The notes beneath the pieces are model-generated. The model made no database searches. It had not been told where the DNA came from and saw only the letters and a list, made by a program, of their open reading frames with translations. A stretch of DNA of 64,000 bases from Camellia lanceoleosa (lineage: Eukaryota; Streptophyta; Magnoliopsida; Ericales; Theaceae), in assembly GCA_025200525.1 (NCBI GenBank), contig CM045761.1, forward strand, positions 100,602,182 through 100,666,181, given 5' to 3'. The translations under genes were made by a program, and so were the position numbers. This document shows, one piece after another, positions 34,931 to 45,879 of the stretch (within the stretch, counting starts at the first letter, position 1; each line of letters opens with the position of its first letter).

Positions 34931-36239
34931 TATCACAATGTAACATCAAGTTTAGATAAATGCCATGGGTGCAATAAGGAGAAGTTCCAAAGGTCAAGAA
35001 TGAGACACACATGATGTTGTAGCAAGATAATATGGAAACAATGAATCAATGAGCTTATCCATTATGAAGAATTCATGTTATTTCAATCTATTTTCAAGCA
35101 AGAGCCAAGGAGATACCAAATTGTTAAAAGTATATGTGAAGCAGTTGAGCATGATCTAACAATCGATTTGAGCATGATCTAACAATCAATTTCTAGCAAG
35201 AGCATAGAGATTTTATATAAGATAATTAAAAAAATATGTGAGGTGCAAGCTCATAAGTGTGATATCAAAAATAGAATAGAATCTGAGGGGATTTTTTTAA
35301 AAAAATAATCTAGTTTAAATTCTTTCCCTTGTTTCATTTGGCAAAATCAGTAGAAGATATGATAAATGAAAGCTCATAACTGAAATGTTCTCCTCAATAA
35401 TATCAAATAGGATGCCAAATATTACCAATAAGGATGCCAAAATGATACCAACATGCAACCTACCAAGGATACCAATATGCAATCTAGAATATTTAACAAT
35501 CATAGCTCAAGCATTATGTAGAATACCAAATATTGATCATAATATGTTAAACTCAATATAATCTCATGGCGCTAATGTAATTCCAAAAAATGAAGCATGT
35601 TCAAGGTATAGCAATCCATATACCAAGAAAAATCATGAATTTCAATATATAGCACACATTTAAGCATAGGCATGATTCTTAGGCAAGAGCATCATCAAAG
35701 AGTATACATTGCAAATCATATGAAACATAATCAATCTTTTTCATATCAAAATAATAACAATATTAGCTCAAAGGATATAAGATAGAATTTTTACCTCAAA
35801 AGCTTAAGAGAGTGTAGGAGACATACCTTTGGTTCATGAGTTAGAACCTTTTCAATCTTCAATTTTCTTTCATGAGGAGTTCATCTCAAAAGGGTTTAAC
35901 AAGTATGTTAACAAAATGATTTCTCCTCCTAAGTTGGTGTTACCCTTTTTTAATATGATTTTGTGTAAATATAGCATTCATAGAACAATCACTATTACTC
36001 AATAAAAATACAGCACAAATCACTTCTTATCACAAACTCAAAAGGTGAAAAATAATACAATGATCAAACAAGAATTTGGAATGCTATTTTTCAGAATTTT
36101 CAAGTTGTAGCATCTAGCATAATATGCATAAGAAAATAGTGTTATGCTATTTGTTTTATTAAGAAATGATGCAACAATCTCATTTAATCACATAACATTA
36201 TCAAGAGGCATTTTCATCAATTCAATCCACATACTCAAG
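34931..36239. other. A/T-rich remnant inside CopC, no gene seen
   Basis: About 1.3 kb of A/T-rich DNA between the RNase H remnant and the truncated right LTR. It contains no reading frame with family features and no primer-binding site. It may be highly decayed CopC sequence or filler introduced with the internal deletion. Confidence 0.5.
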
Positions 36240-36618
36240 TGTGAACCCTTTGGCCTGCTGTTGTGCTTGGCTGTTTGAACCTTTTGACCTGCTGCTGTGC
36301 TGGGTTGTTTGAACCTCTATTTTGCTCTATTTGAACTCCTGATTTAATCAAATATTAAATACATTCTAACAACATTTCGGATAAAGGCTTAGGTGAGAAA
36401 TAATGAGACAAAATAAATTTTGATTCTATTTTTCTGTTTCAAATAAATTAAAACATAATTAAATAAACCATCAAAATAAATTTTGGATTCTATTTTTTTT
36501 TTCAAATAAATTAAAATATAATTAAATAAATCATCAAAATAAATTTTGAATTCTATTTTTCTCTTTCAAATAAATTAAAACATAATTAAATAAATCATCA
36601 AAATAAATAAGTCTAACA
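36240..36618 (-). mobile_element. CopC 5' LTR, truncated (379 bp)
   Basis: Matches 27445-27819 of the left LTR, including the three roughly 64-bp tandem units, and ends with the same TCTAACA. It is followed by CTTAT (36619-36623), an exact copy of the duplication at 26563-26567. The inner 870 bp of this LTR and the adjacent primer-binding site have been deleted. Confidence 0.9.
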
Positions 36619-36689
36619 CTTATGATTCAAAGTGCTTTTGGTGACATTTTGGGATTTTGTGTTGATTAGGGGTTAGACTAATGGCTAGT

Positions 36690-36690
<1 letters not shown>

Positions 36691-36731
<41 letters not shown>
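36691..36731. repeat. Poly-T tract
   Basis: 41 consecutive T in LTR-F, about 70 bp right of the CopC insertion. Confidence 0.97.
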
Positions 36732-36735
<4 letters not shown>

Positions 36736-37356
36736 ACAAATGGGGTTTTCACTCAAATTTTTAAAGGGTGTTGAATGTTTTGGCATATTGATAAATAATA
36801 ATTGATGATTTGAGGATTTAACTAAGAAAAGAGGAAAACCCCTAATTTTCTTTAAAACCCTAGGTTTGAAATGTTGAGTAAAAAGGGGATTTTGAAACTA
36901 ATTGATAGTTTTATGTTAAAATTGACATTAATATGGTATTGGAATACATGGAGATGATGAAATGGATAAATCCTAATAATTTGATGAAACTAGTGTGGGG
37001 ATAGAAGTTGTGGATTAAATCATTTTGGAACCTTAGCTTGGGAGTTTAATGGAAAATGAGATAACTTACCTAAGTAACGTTTATAAGTTGAATTGGAGTC
37101 ATTTTGAGCTGATATTCACATGATGTTGGAAGGATGGAGAATTTGGGATTGATGTTGCAATATTAGATGATTATGGAAATTGTTGAGATTGCCTTGCTTA
37201 TGTTTCATGTTAATTATTTTTGTAGTAATGATTTGAACCTTAGGCAAACTATGATAATTGGCAAGCCAATTACATTGCATTGTATCTTCATGGCTTTGGG
37301 ATCAAGTGTGTAGAGCTAATTAAAATGGGTTATTTTGAAATGTGTTGTGTGTGTTG

Positions 37357-37670
37357 AGGTGCCCAATTGCCCTTCCGTGCTTCTAGGCCGGCAAATGCGG
37401 GGATGTTATCAGTATGTTGGTAAAGGTCCCTAATTGCCCTTCCGTGCTTCTAGGCCAATAAATGTGGAGGAAAAGTTACAATGATTGATGGGTGTCCAGT
37501 TGACCCTCTGTGCTCGGCGGCCGAAAAATGTGGAGATGTTTCAAGAATGAAATGGGTGTCCAATTGCCCATCCGTGCTTGGTGGCCGGTAAATGTGGAGG
37601 TTTTCTATACTAAGAGGTGCCCACTTGCCCTACTGTGCTTGGTGGCCAGTAAATGTGGGGAGTGTTTGTG
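37357..37670 (+). repeat. Five tandem ~65-bp units in LTR-F
   Basis: Each unit reads approximately GTGYCCAATTGCCCTTCCGT, GCTT, then GGCCGGTAAATGTGGAGG with a variable spacer. Starts are near 37357, 37425, 37490, 37554 and 37616. Units 1-2 and 3-5 form two subtypes (CTAGGCC versus GGTGGCC). Confidence 0.85.
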
Positions 37671-38257
37671 ACATGTAACATGGAATTTGTTACAAAATGA
37701 AGGTTCATGATTAAATCAATGGTTAACAAATTGGGTCAAACTTGGAATACGAATCTTGCATCTTAGAAACTAGTTTTCTAATAAAGTCAAGTTGTATGCA
37801 TGGCATGACATTGCATGAACATAATCACTTTGAGCATACTTACTTGTTATTAAGTTTATTTCCTACTGAGCGTCAAAGCTCACCTCCTTTTTATGGGCTA
37901 GATATCCTAAAAATTCAGGTGTTGAAGGTGTACCATGATAGTGTTGAAAAGTGAATGGAATTCAATGTGGAGCGCCGAAGCTTCTTTGATGTTGTTCGCC
38001 TATAGCCTTTGAGTTGTTTGTCGAGTTAGAAATTTTATTTGTTAAATCAAGGCTCTTAATCTTGAAAGATGTAAGCCCTTGTGACAATTTAGATGGATAT
38101 TTTTATATTACTGTGTATTGAAATTTTACTACTTTGAGCTTTACAAGAAAATTTTGAGAATGTGATAGATTTCAGTTATTGAATTGTATACCTTTGCTTA
38201 TTGTTAATAAATTGGGTTGATAGCATATTGTGGTATAAATATCGAGGCGTTATCAAA

Positions 38258-38290
38258 ATCATTTAATTTTAAATAATCTTGGGGCTAACA
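38258..38290 (-). mobile_element. CopA 5' LTR, segment 3 (end)
   Basis: After the ATCAT duplication the sequence ends at GGGGCTAACA, the inverted complement of the LTR start TGTTAGCC at 22494. The three CopA LTR segments together make about 1.19 kb, close to the 1.25 kb of the CopC LTR. The following CTTCT (38291-38295) should be CopA's target-site duplication. Confidence 0.85.
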
Positions 38291-38521
38291 CTTCTCATAG
38301 TCCTTCACTTGCTACGTAAAAGATAAAGGGGATCTGTGCCTAATTTTTCTTTAAAAGTAATTATTAATTATTTATTTAAAATAGTGCACTATTATGCTAA
38401 GATATGAGGCGTATATGTATATATATATATCTAGGGAGAGAGAGATTTGAGACTTTAATGTAGGGATAGAAAGAGAAAGAGAGACGAAGAGGGAGTGGTG
38501 ATTTGGTGGAGGTGTTAGTTT
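38291..38521. other. Intergenic spacer
   Basis: A/T-rich flank between CopA and CopH with a short (TA)n tract near 38418 and a purine-rich stretch (GAGAGAGAGA, AAAGAGAAAGAGAGACGAAG). No gene seen. Confidence 0.6.
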
Positions 38522-38780
38522 TGATGAGATAACAGCCACAGCCACACAAGCTGAATGACTAAAGTTCAAAGCATTGTAATTATATAGGCTTAGTTTAGAT
38601 AGTTCAGTGTGTATCAAATTGGTTCAAATCAAGTTTGTTATAACTGTTTGTAACAGTTTGTAGTTATACAGTTAGATATAGGATAGTTACATAACAAATT
38701 CTAAAGCTTGTATAAATAGGGAACTCCGTACTCAAGATCTTTATCAAAAGACATTTTTCATTTCTGATACAAATTCTTCA
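38522..38780 (+). mobile_element. CopH 5' LTR (259 bp)
   Basis: TGATGAGATAAC to AAATTCTTCA. Nearly identical to 43168-43417 and preceded by AGTTT (38517-38521), which recurs after the 3' LTR. It includes a TATA-like GTATAAATAG at about 38710. The primer-binding site follows immediately. Confidence 0.95.
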
Positions 38781-38792
38781 TGGTATCAGAGC
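38781..38792 (+). other. CopH primer-binding site (tRNA-Met)
   Basis: TGGTATCAGAGC directly joined to the LTR end at 38780. Confidence 0.95.
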
Positions 38793-38833
38793 TTGTTAAC
38801 TCCAACGAGTCAAGCTTCTTCAAGATCCTTCAA

Positions 38834-39780
38834 TGGAGTTTGCATCTTTATCTCTGCCAGCCAACCTGGTTCTTTGAATTAACAATTTAAATTCGTTTGT
38901 TACAATCAAATTGAATTCTACAAATTTTTTGATCTGGAAAGTTAGTTTCAGAACATACTTCGAGCCACAAATCTCATTGGCTATGTTGATGGTTCTTCTC
39001 CATGTCCTTCTGCATTGATTCATGATTCCACTGGCAAAGAGAGTACCAATTCAGAGTTTCTCACATGAAAACAAGTTGATTCTCATATGTTTAGTTGCAT
39101 CACTGCAACTCTTACTCCTGCTGTGTTTACATCTGTTCTACAATGTTCTACAAGTTGTGAAGTCTAGACTCTTCTCACTAAAGATTCACTTCATTATCCA
39201 GATCACATATTCATCAACTCAAGAACAAACTTAATGTTGTTTCCAAGAAATCCTTATCAATGGAGGATTATCTACTCTAGATCAAAACAATATCAAATCA
39301 ATTAGCTCTTGTTTCTTCTCCGATTGAGGAAGAGGATTTGATTCTCATTGTTCTGAATGGCCTTCCAGCAGAGTACAACTCTTTGAAGATAGCAATACGA
39401 GCAAGACCTGAACCGATCACTATGTCAGATTTGTCCTCTCTTTTGTGTTCAGAGGCCTTGCATGTTGAAGTTGAATCACATCTGTCTTCATCTCTTTCAG
39501 ATCTCACTGTTGCATATTCTGCAACCAAAGATCATGGATCTAAATTTCATTCTGGTTTTCGAGGACATAAATCCTCTAGTTACAGAGGAGGATCTTCTAA
39601 TAGAGGTGGACCATATTTTCAATGAGGAGGTCCTTTCAATCGTAGAAATGGAGGAGGCAGATCTTCATCTTAGTACCAATTTTCACAACAAAATTCCTTT
39701 TCAAATTCTTTGATATGTCAAATCTGTGGCAAGCCTAATCACACAGCCATCGATTGTTGGTTTAGGATGGATTCTTCTTA
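38834..39780 (+). pseudogene. CopH gag
   Basis: Starts at ATGGAGTTTGCATC (38834) but meets a stop within 15 codons. Family sequence continues in fragments, notably LIVLNGLPAEYNSLKIAIRA and MSDLSSLLCSEALHVEVE (39338-39625, the UBN2-type capsid region), then a Gly/Arg/Ser-rich basic stretch and a zinc knuckle ICQICGKPNHTAIDCWFR at about 39713-39766. Several stops (for example at 39622-39625 and 39671) and at least two frame changes break it. It is immediately followed by protease in one frame. Confidence 0.85.
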
Positions 39781-40480
39781 TACAACAGCTCCTTCTTCTA
39801 GTTCTTCTCTTAAAACTGCTTTTGTTGCTAGTGCACCTTCATCTTCATCAACTGCCAATTGGTATGTTGATTTTGCAGCTACAACTCATGTTACTCCAGA
39901 TCTTGATAACCTGCATCACTATCAACCATATTATGGTTTTGACCATGTCACTGTGGGCAATGGTACCTCCATTCCTATACAACATACAGGTCAAGGTATT
40001 CTTCCCACTTCTTCTCATCCTTTCAAGCTTAATAATATTCTTCATGTACCTTCTCTATCCTCCAATCTTCTTTCTGTTCATCAGCTCACATCTAATAATG
40101 ATTGCACTATTACTTTTGATGAAAAGTCTTTTGTGATTCAGGACAAGACTACTCAAATCCCTCCTTACAAAGGGGTCCATAGTCATGGCCTTTATCAAAT
40201 TCCATCTACTATTCCTTCTCTCAAATCTTCTCTCCAACACAAGCCAATTTCATCTCCAGCTGCTTGTATTGCCATTGACTCTGCTTCAACAATAGTTTGG
40301 CACACAAGGCTAGGTCATCCTTCTTCTCAAAAGCTTCAAGTGTTGCTTCAGAACTATCAGTTACCTGTTTCCTCTCATTGTAATAAAACATTATGCACAC
40401 ATTGTGCTGTAGCTAAGAGTCATAGACTACTTTTTACTTTGTCAAATTCCTCTATTAATAAGCCTCTCTCTCTTATATTC
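39781..40480 (+). pseudogene. CopH protease and GAG-pre-integrase domain
   Basis: Part of a 355-codon frame (39710-40777). The protease site reads WYVDFAATTHVTPD, where the family active site is D-S-G or D-T-G: the catalytic Asp remains but Ser-Gly has become Phe-Ala. The GAG-pre-integrase part follows (HVPSLSSNLLSVHQLTSNND, VWHTRLGHPSSQKLQVLLQN, then CTHCAVAKSHR with the zinc-binding cysteines). The frame is lost near 40480 at the start of the integrase core. Confidence 0.9.
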
Positions 40481-41130
40481 ATAGTGATGTATGGGGTCCA
40501 TTCTCTTGTTCTAATTCTAGTTTTAAATACTATGTTCTGTTTGTGGATGAGTTTAGCAAGTTTACTTGGGTGTATCCTATGTGTAATAAGAGTGAAGTGT
40601 TTTCCAAATTTCAAGAGTTTAAAGTGTTTGTTGAGACTTAATTTGACACTGAACTTAAAGTGTTTCACACTGATGGTGGTGGTGAGTTTTCTAGCACTCA
40701 ATTTGACTAATTTCTTAAAAACAATGGTGTTATTCATCAACTCTCATGTCCTCATACTCCTCCTCAAAATGGAGTAGCTGAGCGCAAACATAGACATTTA
40801 ATTACTACTACTATTGCTCTTCTTCATCAATCAGCTCTACCATTTTCTTTTTGGTTTGATGCTTTAGCTACTTCTGTGTTTCTTATAAATCGATTACCTA
40901 GTTCCAAATTGCATAATAAGACTCCATTTGAGATGTTGTTTCATCAATCTCCAGATTTTAGATTTCTCAAAAGTTTTGGTTGTCGATGTTTTCCTTGGTT
41001 AAAACCTAACACTTCTCGTAAATTTCAACCCAGATCTGTGCCATGTGTGTTCATTGGCTATCATCCTTCATTAAGGGTTATAGGTGTTTTGATCCTTTCT
41101 CAGGAAAAGTTTTTCTTTCTAGACATGTTA
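40480..41130 (+). pseudogene. CopH integrase core
   Basis: Beyond a frameshift near 40480 the copia integrase can be followed: FVDEFSKFTWVYP, FHTDGGGEFSSTQF and PQNGVAERKHRHLI hold the three catalytic acidic positions. Then come FLINRLPSSKLHNKTPFEML, FLKSFGCRCFPWLKPNTS and PRSVPCVFIGYHPSL (40876-41100). In-frame TAA/TAG codons interrupt it near 40639 and 40708, and another frame change follows YHPSLR. The core is complete in outline but not translatable. Confidence 0.88.
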
Positions 41131-43160
41131 TTTTTGATGAGACTGTCTTTCCTTTTGTCTCTCACTCTCCTCTACCTCCTTCTACTGTTCCTTCTTTATC
41201 TCAACTTCATGATTTCTTTTGGCCACCTCATTCTAGCTCATCCACTCTATATCACTCCTCTACTCCTAGTTCTAAGTCTTCTATTTTTAGTCCGATTCTG
41301 TTTGCTCCTATGTCGATCATACCACTTTGCTCATGCTATTCTGGTTCTCGCTACTCATGTCTGCTTCCTCCCTTCAGCTAGTGCTACTACTCTGGTTTCT
41401 TCTATCACTAATTTTACTATTCCTGATCCTTCTTTTATAATTTCAGCTGCTCCTATCATTTCAGCTGCTGATCTTTCAAACTTCTCCCTTCCTATTGATT
41501 TTGTCCACATTGATTTAAGTGCTTATGCTCCTTTAGTTCCTTCTCTTAACACTCATCCCATGGTCACTCAGTCTAAACATATATTCCCATTTATTTGACT
41601 GTTTCTTCTTCTCCTGATTCTTCTCTGATTGAGCCTTCCACATGGTCTGAAGCTCTTACTATCCTTGCTTGGGCTGCTGCTATGTCTGAAGAATTTACAG
41701 CTCTTCAACACCAAAAGACTTGGGTTTTGGTTCCTCCTCCTAGTCACACACATGTTATTGGCTGCAAATAGGTTTTCCGTCTCGAGAAAAACTCTGATGG
41801 CTCTGTTGCTCGCCATAAAGCTCGATTGGTTGCTAAGGGATATCTTCAGGAGAATGGTATTGATTATCATGAAACTTTCATCCATGTGGCTAAACAACCC
41901 ACTATCCGTGTTTTTCTTAGTGTTGCTCTACACTTCAATTGGCCAATTAAGCAACTAGACATCTCAAATGCCTTTTTTCATGGCATTCTTGAAGAAGAAG
42001 TGTTTATGGAACAGCCACCTGGTTTTGTAGATTCTACTTATCCTTCCCATGTGTATAAATTGGAAAAAGCTCTTTATGGTCTTAAGCAGGCTCCACGTGC
42101 ATGGTACTCCACTTTTTCCTCATTTTTACTCACTCCTGGCTTTGTTAACAGTCGTTGTGATTCATCTTTATTCATTCATCACTCTTCTTCTTCAATCATT
42201 TTGTTGTTGGTGTATGTGGATGACATTCTTATTACTGGGAGTGACTCTGCTCAAATTACCAAGCTTATCACCCATATGCATTCTACTTTTTCCATGAAGG
42301 AACTGGGTCACATTTCTTATTTTCTTGGTATATCTGTGTTACCTATTTCGGATGGTCTGTTTTTGTCTCAGCACAAGTATGCCTCTGAAATACTTGCCAA
42401 CGCTGGCATGACAAATTGTAAATCTTATTCTTCTCCCATGGCTACTAAGCCTTCCTCTTCTCTTGATCTTTCCACTTCTTTTGCTCAGCTTATTTTATAT
42501 CGTAGCTTGGTGGGTGGTTTGCAATATCTGATCATAACCAGACCTGACATTGTCTTTGTTGTTAATCATGCGTGTCAATTTATGCATGCTCCAACTGTGG
42601 CTCACTTTAATCTTGTCAAGAGGCTTCTTCATTATCTTAATGGTACTCTGCATTATGGCCTCGTTTTTATTGCTGGTTCATTGGATCTTCATGCCTTTTC
42701 GGATGCCGATTGGGCTAGCAGTGTGCATGATCGCAAATCTACCATTGGGTATTGTGTTTTTCTTGGTTCCAATCTTGTATCGTGGATTGCTAAGAAACAG
42801 AGCACTGTCTCTTGTTCCTCCACTAAAGCAGAATATAGGGCTCTTGCTCAGGCTACGTCTGAATTGACTTGGCTTAAGATGTTTCTTACAGAGTTACATC
42901 TACCTTTTGCTGTGTGTACGCTTTGGTGCGATAATCTTTCGGTGATCAGCTTGGCTTCTAATCCTGTTTTCCATGCCCGCACAAAACATATTGCTGTGGA
43001 TTATCATTATGTGTGTTAACAGGTGGTTTCAAAGAAACTTATTGTCAAACATGTTGGTTCTTCTGACCAACTTGTTGATATCTTCACTAAGCCACTTTCC
43101 TTTGCTCGCTTTGCCTATCTTCAACACAAGCTCATGGTTCGTGCCTCCCACTTCGCTTGT
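41131..43160 (+). pseudogene. CopH reverse transcriptase and RNase H
   Basis: A Ser/Pro-rich linker (41131-41600) leads into copia RT. A TAG at 41769-41771 replaces Trp just before VFRLEKNSDGSVARHKARLV. From there the frame is open for about 400 codons to 43019: LDISNAFFHGILEEEVFMEQ, YGLKQAPRAWYS, the catalytic LVYVDDILITG, then RNase H with DADWASSVHDRKSTIGY, CSSTKAEYRALAQATSEL and LWCDNLSVISLASNP. A stop at 43017-43019 is followed by the usual C-terminus (VKHVGSSDQLVDIFTKPLS). It is the best-preserved polymerase in the window. The short-LTR architecture fits the Ale/Retrofit group (inference). Confidence 0.93.
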
Positions 43161-43167
43161 GGGGGCC
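43157..43167 (+). other. CopH polypurine tract
   Basis: CTTGTGGGGGCC-type purine tract directly before the 3' LTR start TGATGATATAAC. Confidence 0.85.
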
Positions 43168-43417
43168 TGATGATATAACAGCCACAGCCACACAAGTTAA
43201 ATGACTAAAGTTCAAAGCATTGTAATTAGATAGGTTCAGTTCAGTGTGTATCAAATTGGTTCAAATCAAGTCTGTTATAATTGTTTGTAACAGTTTGTAG
43301 TTATACAGTTAGATATAGGATAGTTACATAACAAACTCTAAATCTTGTATAAATAGAGAACTCTGTACTCAAGATCTTTATCAGAAGATACTTTTCATTT
43401 CTGACACAAATTCTTCA
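43168..43417 (+). mobile_element. CopH 3' LTR (250 bp)
   Basis: Second copy of the CopH LTR, differing from the 5' copy by a 9-bp gap and about a dozen substitutions. It is followed by AGTTT (43418-43422), the exact target-site duplication. The LTR end and flank are themselves duplicated in tandem (see 43411-43462). Confidence 0.95.
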
Positions 43418-43462
43418 AGTTTATGGGTGACCAAAATTCTTCAAGTTTATGGGTGACCAAAG
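43411..43462 (+). repeat. 26-bp tandem duplication across the CopH 3' boundary
   Basis: TTCTTCAAGTTTATGGGTGA plus CCAAAA/G, at 43411-43436 and 43437-43462. Each unit holds the last 7 bases of the LTR, the AGTTT duplication and 14 bp of flank. The duplication therefore arose after CopH inserted. Confidence 0.9.
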
Positions 43463-43600
43463 CTGGTTATCTTTCAATGACAATTTTGGATCATGGGTCA
43501 TGCTATGGTATACATTTTAAAAGAGTGTGTAAAATATGTAAGTTATGACATTTGTAGAGTTGATTATTACAAATGTTATAACTGAATTTTCTTAGTCATA

Positions 43601-43631
<31 letters not shown>

Positions 43632-44610
43632 GGTCATAATCAAACACTACATAATATATAACCAAAATATTATCATTATCAACATTACAATGAATCATAA
43701 TTAATATTATAATAAGTCAAAAACTAAATATTACAAATATCATAACTAGAAATATATTATACACACTTTAAAATAGAATATATATCATATAATTTTTTTC
43801 ATTTTATTTTGGTTTCAGTTTTTTGACTGCGTCAAGTCTCAAACAATTCATCATATCAGTCTGCCCTAAGTATACATTAATTTTTGTTTGGACCATTTCA
43901 TGTCTAATCACAACTTTTTGGAGGCTTGAACAAAAAAATTACTTATACCACTTTTGAAATTTGAATTAAAAAATATAACAAAAAGGTTTGAGCAAAAAGT
44001 CCAAAGTATTTGACAATACAATTTTTAAATATGCCTATCAAATTTGACTCTGTGGATTTGTTAACCGACTAAAACATGCTATCTGGCCAACGAAACATGT
44101 CAAGTAATTTTAGAAGCTAAAAATTAAATCGACTTATAATTTAAAATTTTCCTATAAATTAAAAAAGTGTATTTTTTTCCTTTTCATTCTATAAAGTCAT
44201 CCACAATTCTAAGATTCAATACAATTTTGTGCTTATTTTTCTTTTGTAGGTTGTCATTGTTCAAATTTGTAAGGTCTTCACTTGATCCAATAAACTTGTA
44301 TGAGAATATGTGAGTTTTAGGTAGGCATCAGAGTAATACAAGTTAAAGACTATCTGATACCTAAATTAGTGGAGTAAACTTAGAGAGTGGATAGAAGGAC
44401 TTAAGGGTTTTGTTATATTACTAATTTTGTAGGTAGTTTATTTTTATACAGAAATTTCTCTCAATGCACACACTTAACAAACACTTTCTTAATAAACATA
44501 TCCAAAAAAAAAAAATTAAAAAATATTATTACACATATCTTATTCCAAAAACACCCTTATCTCCAATTTCAAAATTTTAATTTTTCTTCCATCCATGCAC
44601 CTTTCCTTCA
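43463..44610. other. A/T-rich intergenic DNA
   Basis: No gene seen. Contains poly-A (43611-43631), short inverted TTATGAC/GTCATAA-type repeats around 43560-43740 that may be remnants of a small foldback element, and otherwise unremarkable A/T-rich sequence. Confidence 0.55.
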
Positions 44611-45319
44611 CCGCCGTTTAGGGATATAAGAAAAACCAAAAAAACCGACCAAACCAATTGAACCAAACCGGCTACATTTGATCTGTTTTTTAACAAGAAT
44701 CGGTCTGTGCGGTTTTTAAATTTGATTTTTTTTCAGTTTTCGGTTCGGTATCGGTTTAAGCACATTATGCACCGATCTAAACCGAAACCGACCGCTTCAA
44801 TATATATTGTATTTATAATATATATATATATATATATATAATCTAATAATATAATGACATTAATAAGTATAATAAATTATTAACCTTAATTAATTAACCT
44901 TATAATCTTTATAACCTAATTTTGTAAACTCTTATTATATATAATCTTAACTTTAACTCATTATTTTTGGAACCTTAGTATTTTCAAACTTTTTTTTGTT
45001 TTTATTTTTGTTAGTTTAGGAATTAAAAAGTATGTATTAAATGGATGGATTGAATATGTTTGAAATAGTAGACAAATAACTAATTTAATACTTTTATATA
45101 GACTAATGATTATATTTAAAAGTGGCTCAAGTTTGAAAAGTCCTAAACCGATTAAACAACACCAAACCGAACCATTTCAATCGGTTTCGGTTCGGTATGG
45201 TTTGATGGAAAGAGTGGTCTGTATCGGTGTTCAAAATAATAAAACCGACATTATCGGTTCAGTATAATTTTTTACCTAAATATCGACCGTACCAAACCGA
45301 TTACATCCCTACCGCCGTT
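44611..45319. mobile_element. hAT-type MITE with 8-bp target duplication
   Basis: 44619-45311 (693 bp) starts TAGGGATATAAG and ends TTACATCCCTA, giving terminal inverted repeats of the TAGGGATRTAA kind. CCGCCGTT flanks it exactly on both sides (44611-44618 and 45312-45319). Eight-base duplications and TAGGG-type ends are typical of hAT elements. The interior is A/T-rich, with subterminal runs of ACCGAACCGA-like repeats in both orientations and no coding region, so it is non-autonomous. Confidence 0.9.
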
Positions 45320-45879
45320 GCTGTCACTCTCAGCCCTCCATCGCCACTACCACTACCACTCCCAACTCCCTTCCATCATAGACCTCCATAGTCAACCTCG
45401 AAAGTAGGTGGTTCATGGCGAGAGGTTTGTGGGAGTGTACGGTTCATGGCAGAAGGTGGTCCAGAGGCATAGGGGGAAAAACGCAACAAGAGGGAATGCC
45501 AGAAGACAAAATTGTATTAAGAAATTTTTATATTAGGTGTGTGAATTGAGGCAATTGATGTGTAAAAAAAAAAATTATCCTAATTTTGTACCTTTTCTTA
45601 TTTATCCTCATCCAGCAGGTCTTTGTTACAATCCTTTAGTGATAAAGGAGTTTACATCTACTAAACCGTAAGTCATTTGAGTTAATGTGCAAAATTTGGG
45701 CCTAAATTAATTGTGTAGACATCAATAGTCTCTCATTCTTGAATGATGCTTTAGTTGAGCGAAGGGAATCAAAGCAGTCTACTGAGTATGAAATCCGACT
45801 TCAGAGATCGACCCCCATAGTTCTAGCTCATCTCAATCATATTTTATTAGTATTTATGTCAAACATGTAAGAGGTTAGG
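45320..45879. other. Intergenic DNA
   Basis: Starts with a C-rich stretch (repeated CCACTACCACTACCACTCCC) and continues as ordinary A/T-rich sequence. No gene seen. Confidence 0.55.

Larger units (their letters stand above)
36619..38257 (+). mobile_element. LTR-F, right part
   Basis: Continuation of LTR-F after CopC (36619-36623 is the duplicated CTTAT). It includes a poly-T tract (36691-36731), five imperfect tandem units of about 65 bp (37357-37670) and ends near GAGGCGTTATCA (38255). ATCAT at 38258-38262 matches the left duplication, so the exact end is uncertain by two bases. Without CopC the LTR is about 2.35 kb. No coding region. Confidence 0.8.

Noticed and set aside
44447..45560. Possible outer inverted-repeat element around the hAT MITE (CTCAATGCACACACTTAA versus CTCAATTCACACACCTAA complement)
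   Set aside because: The arms are short and imperfect and I found no matching target duplication, so it is not called.
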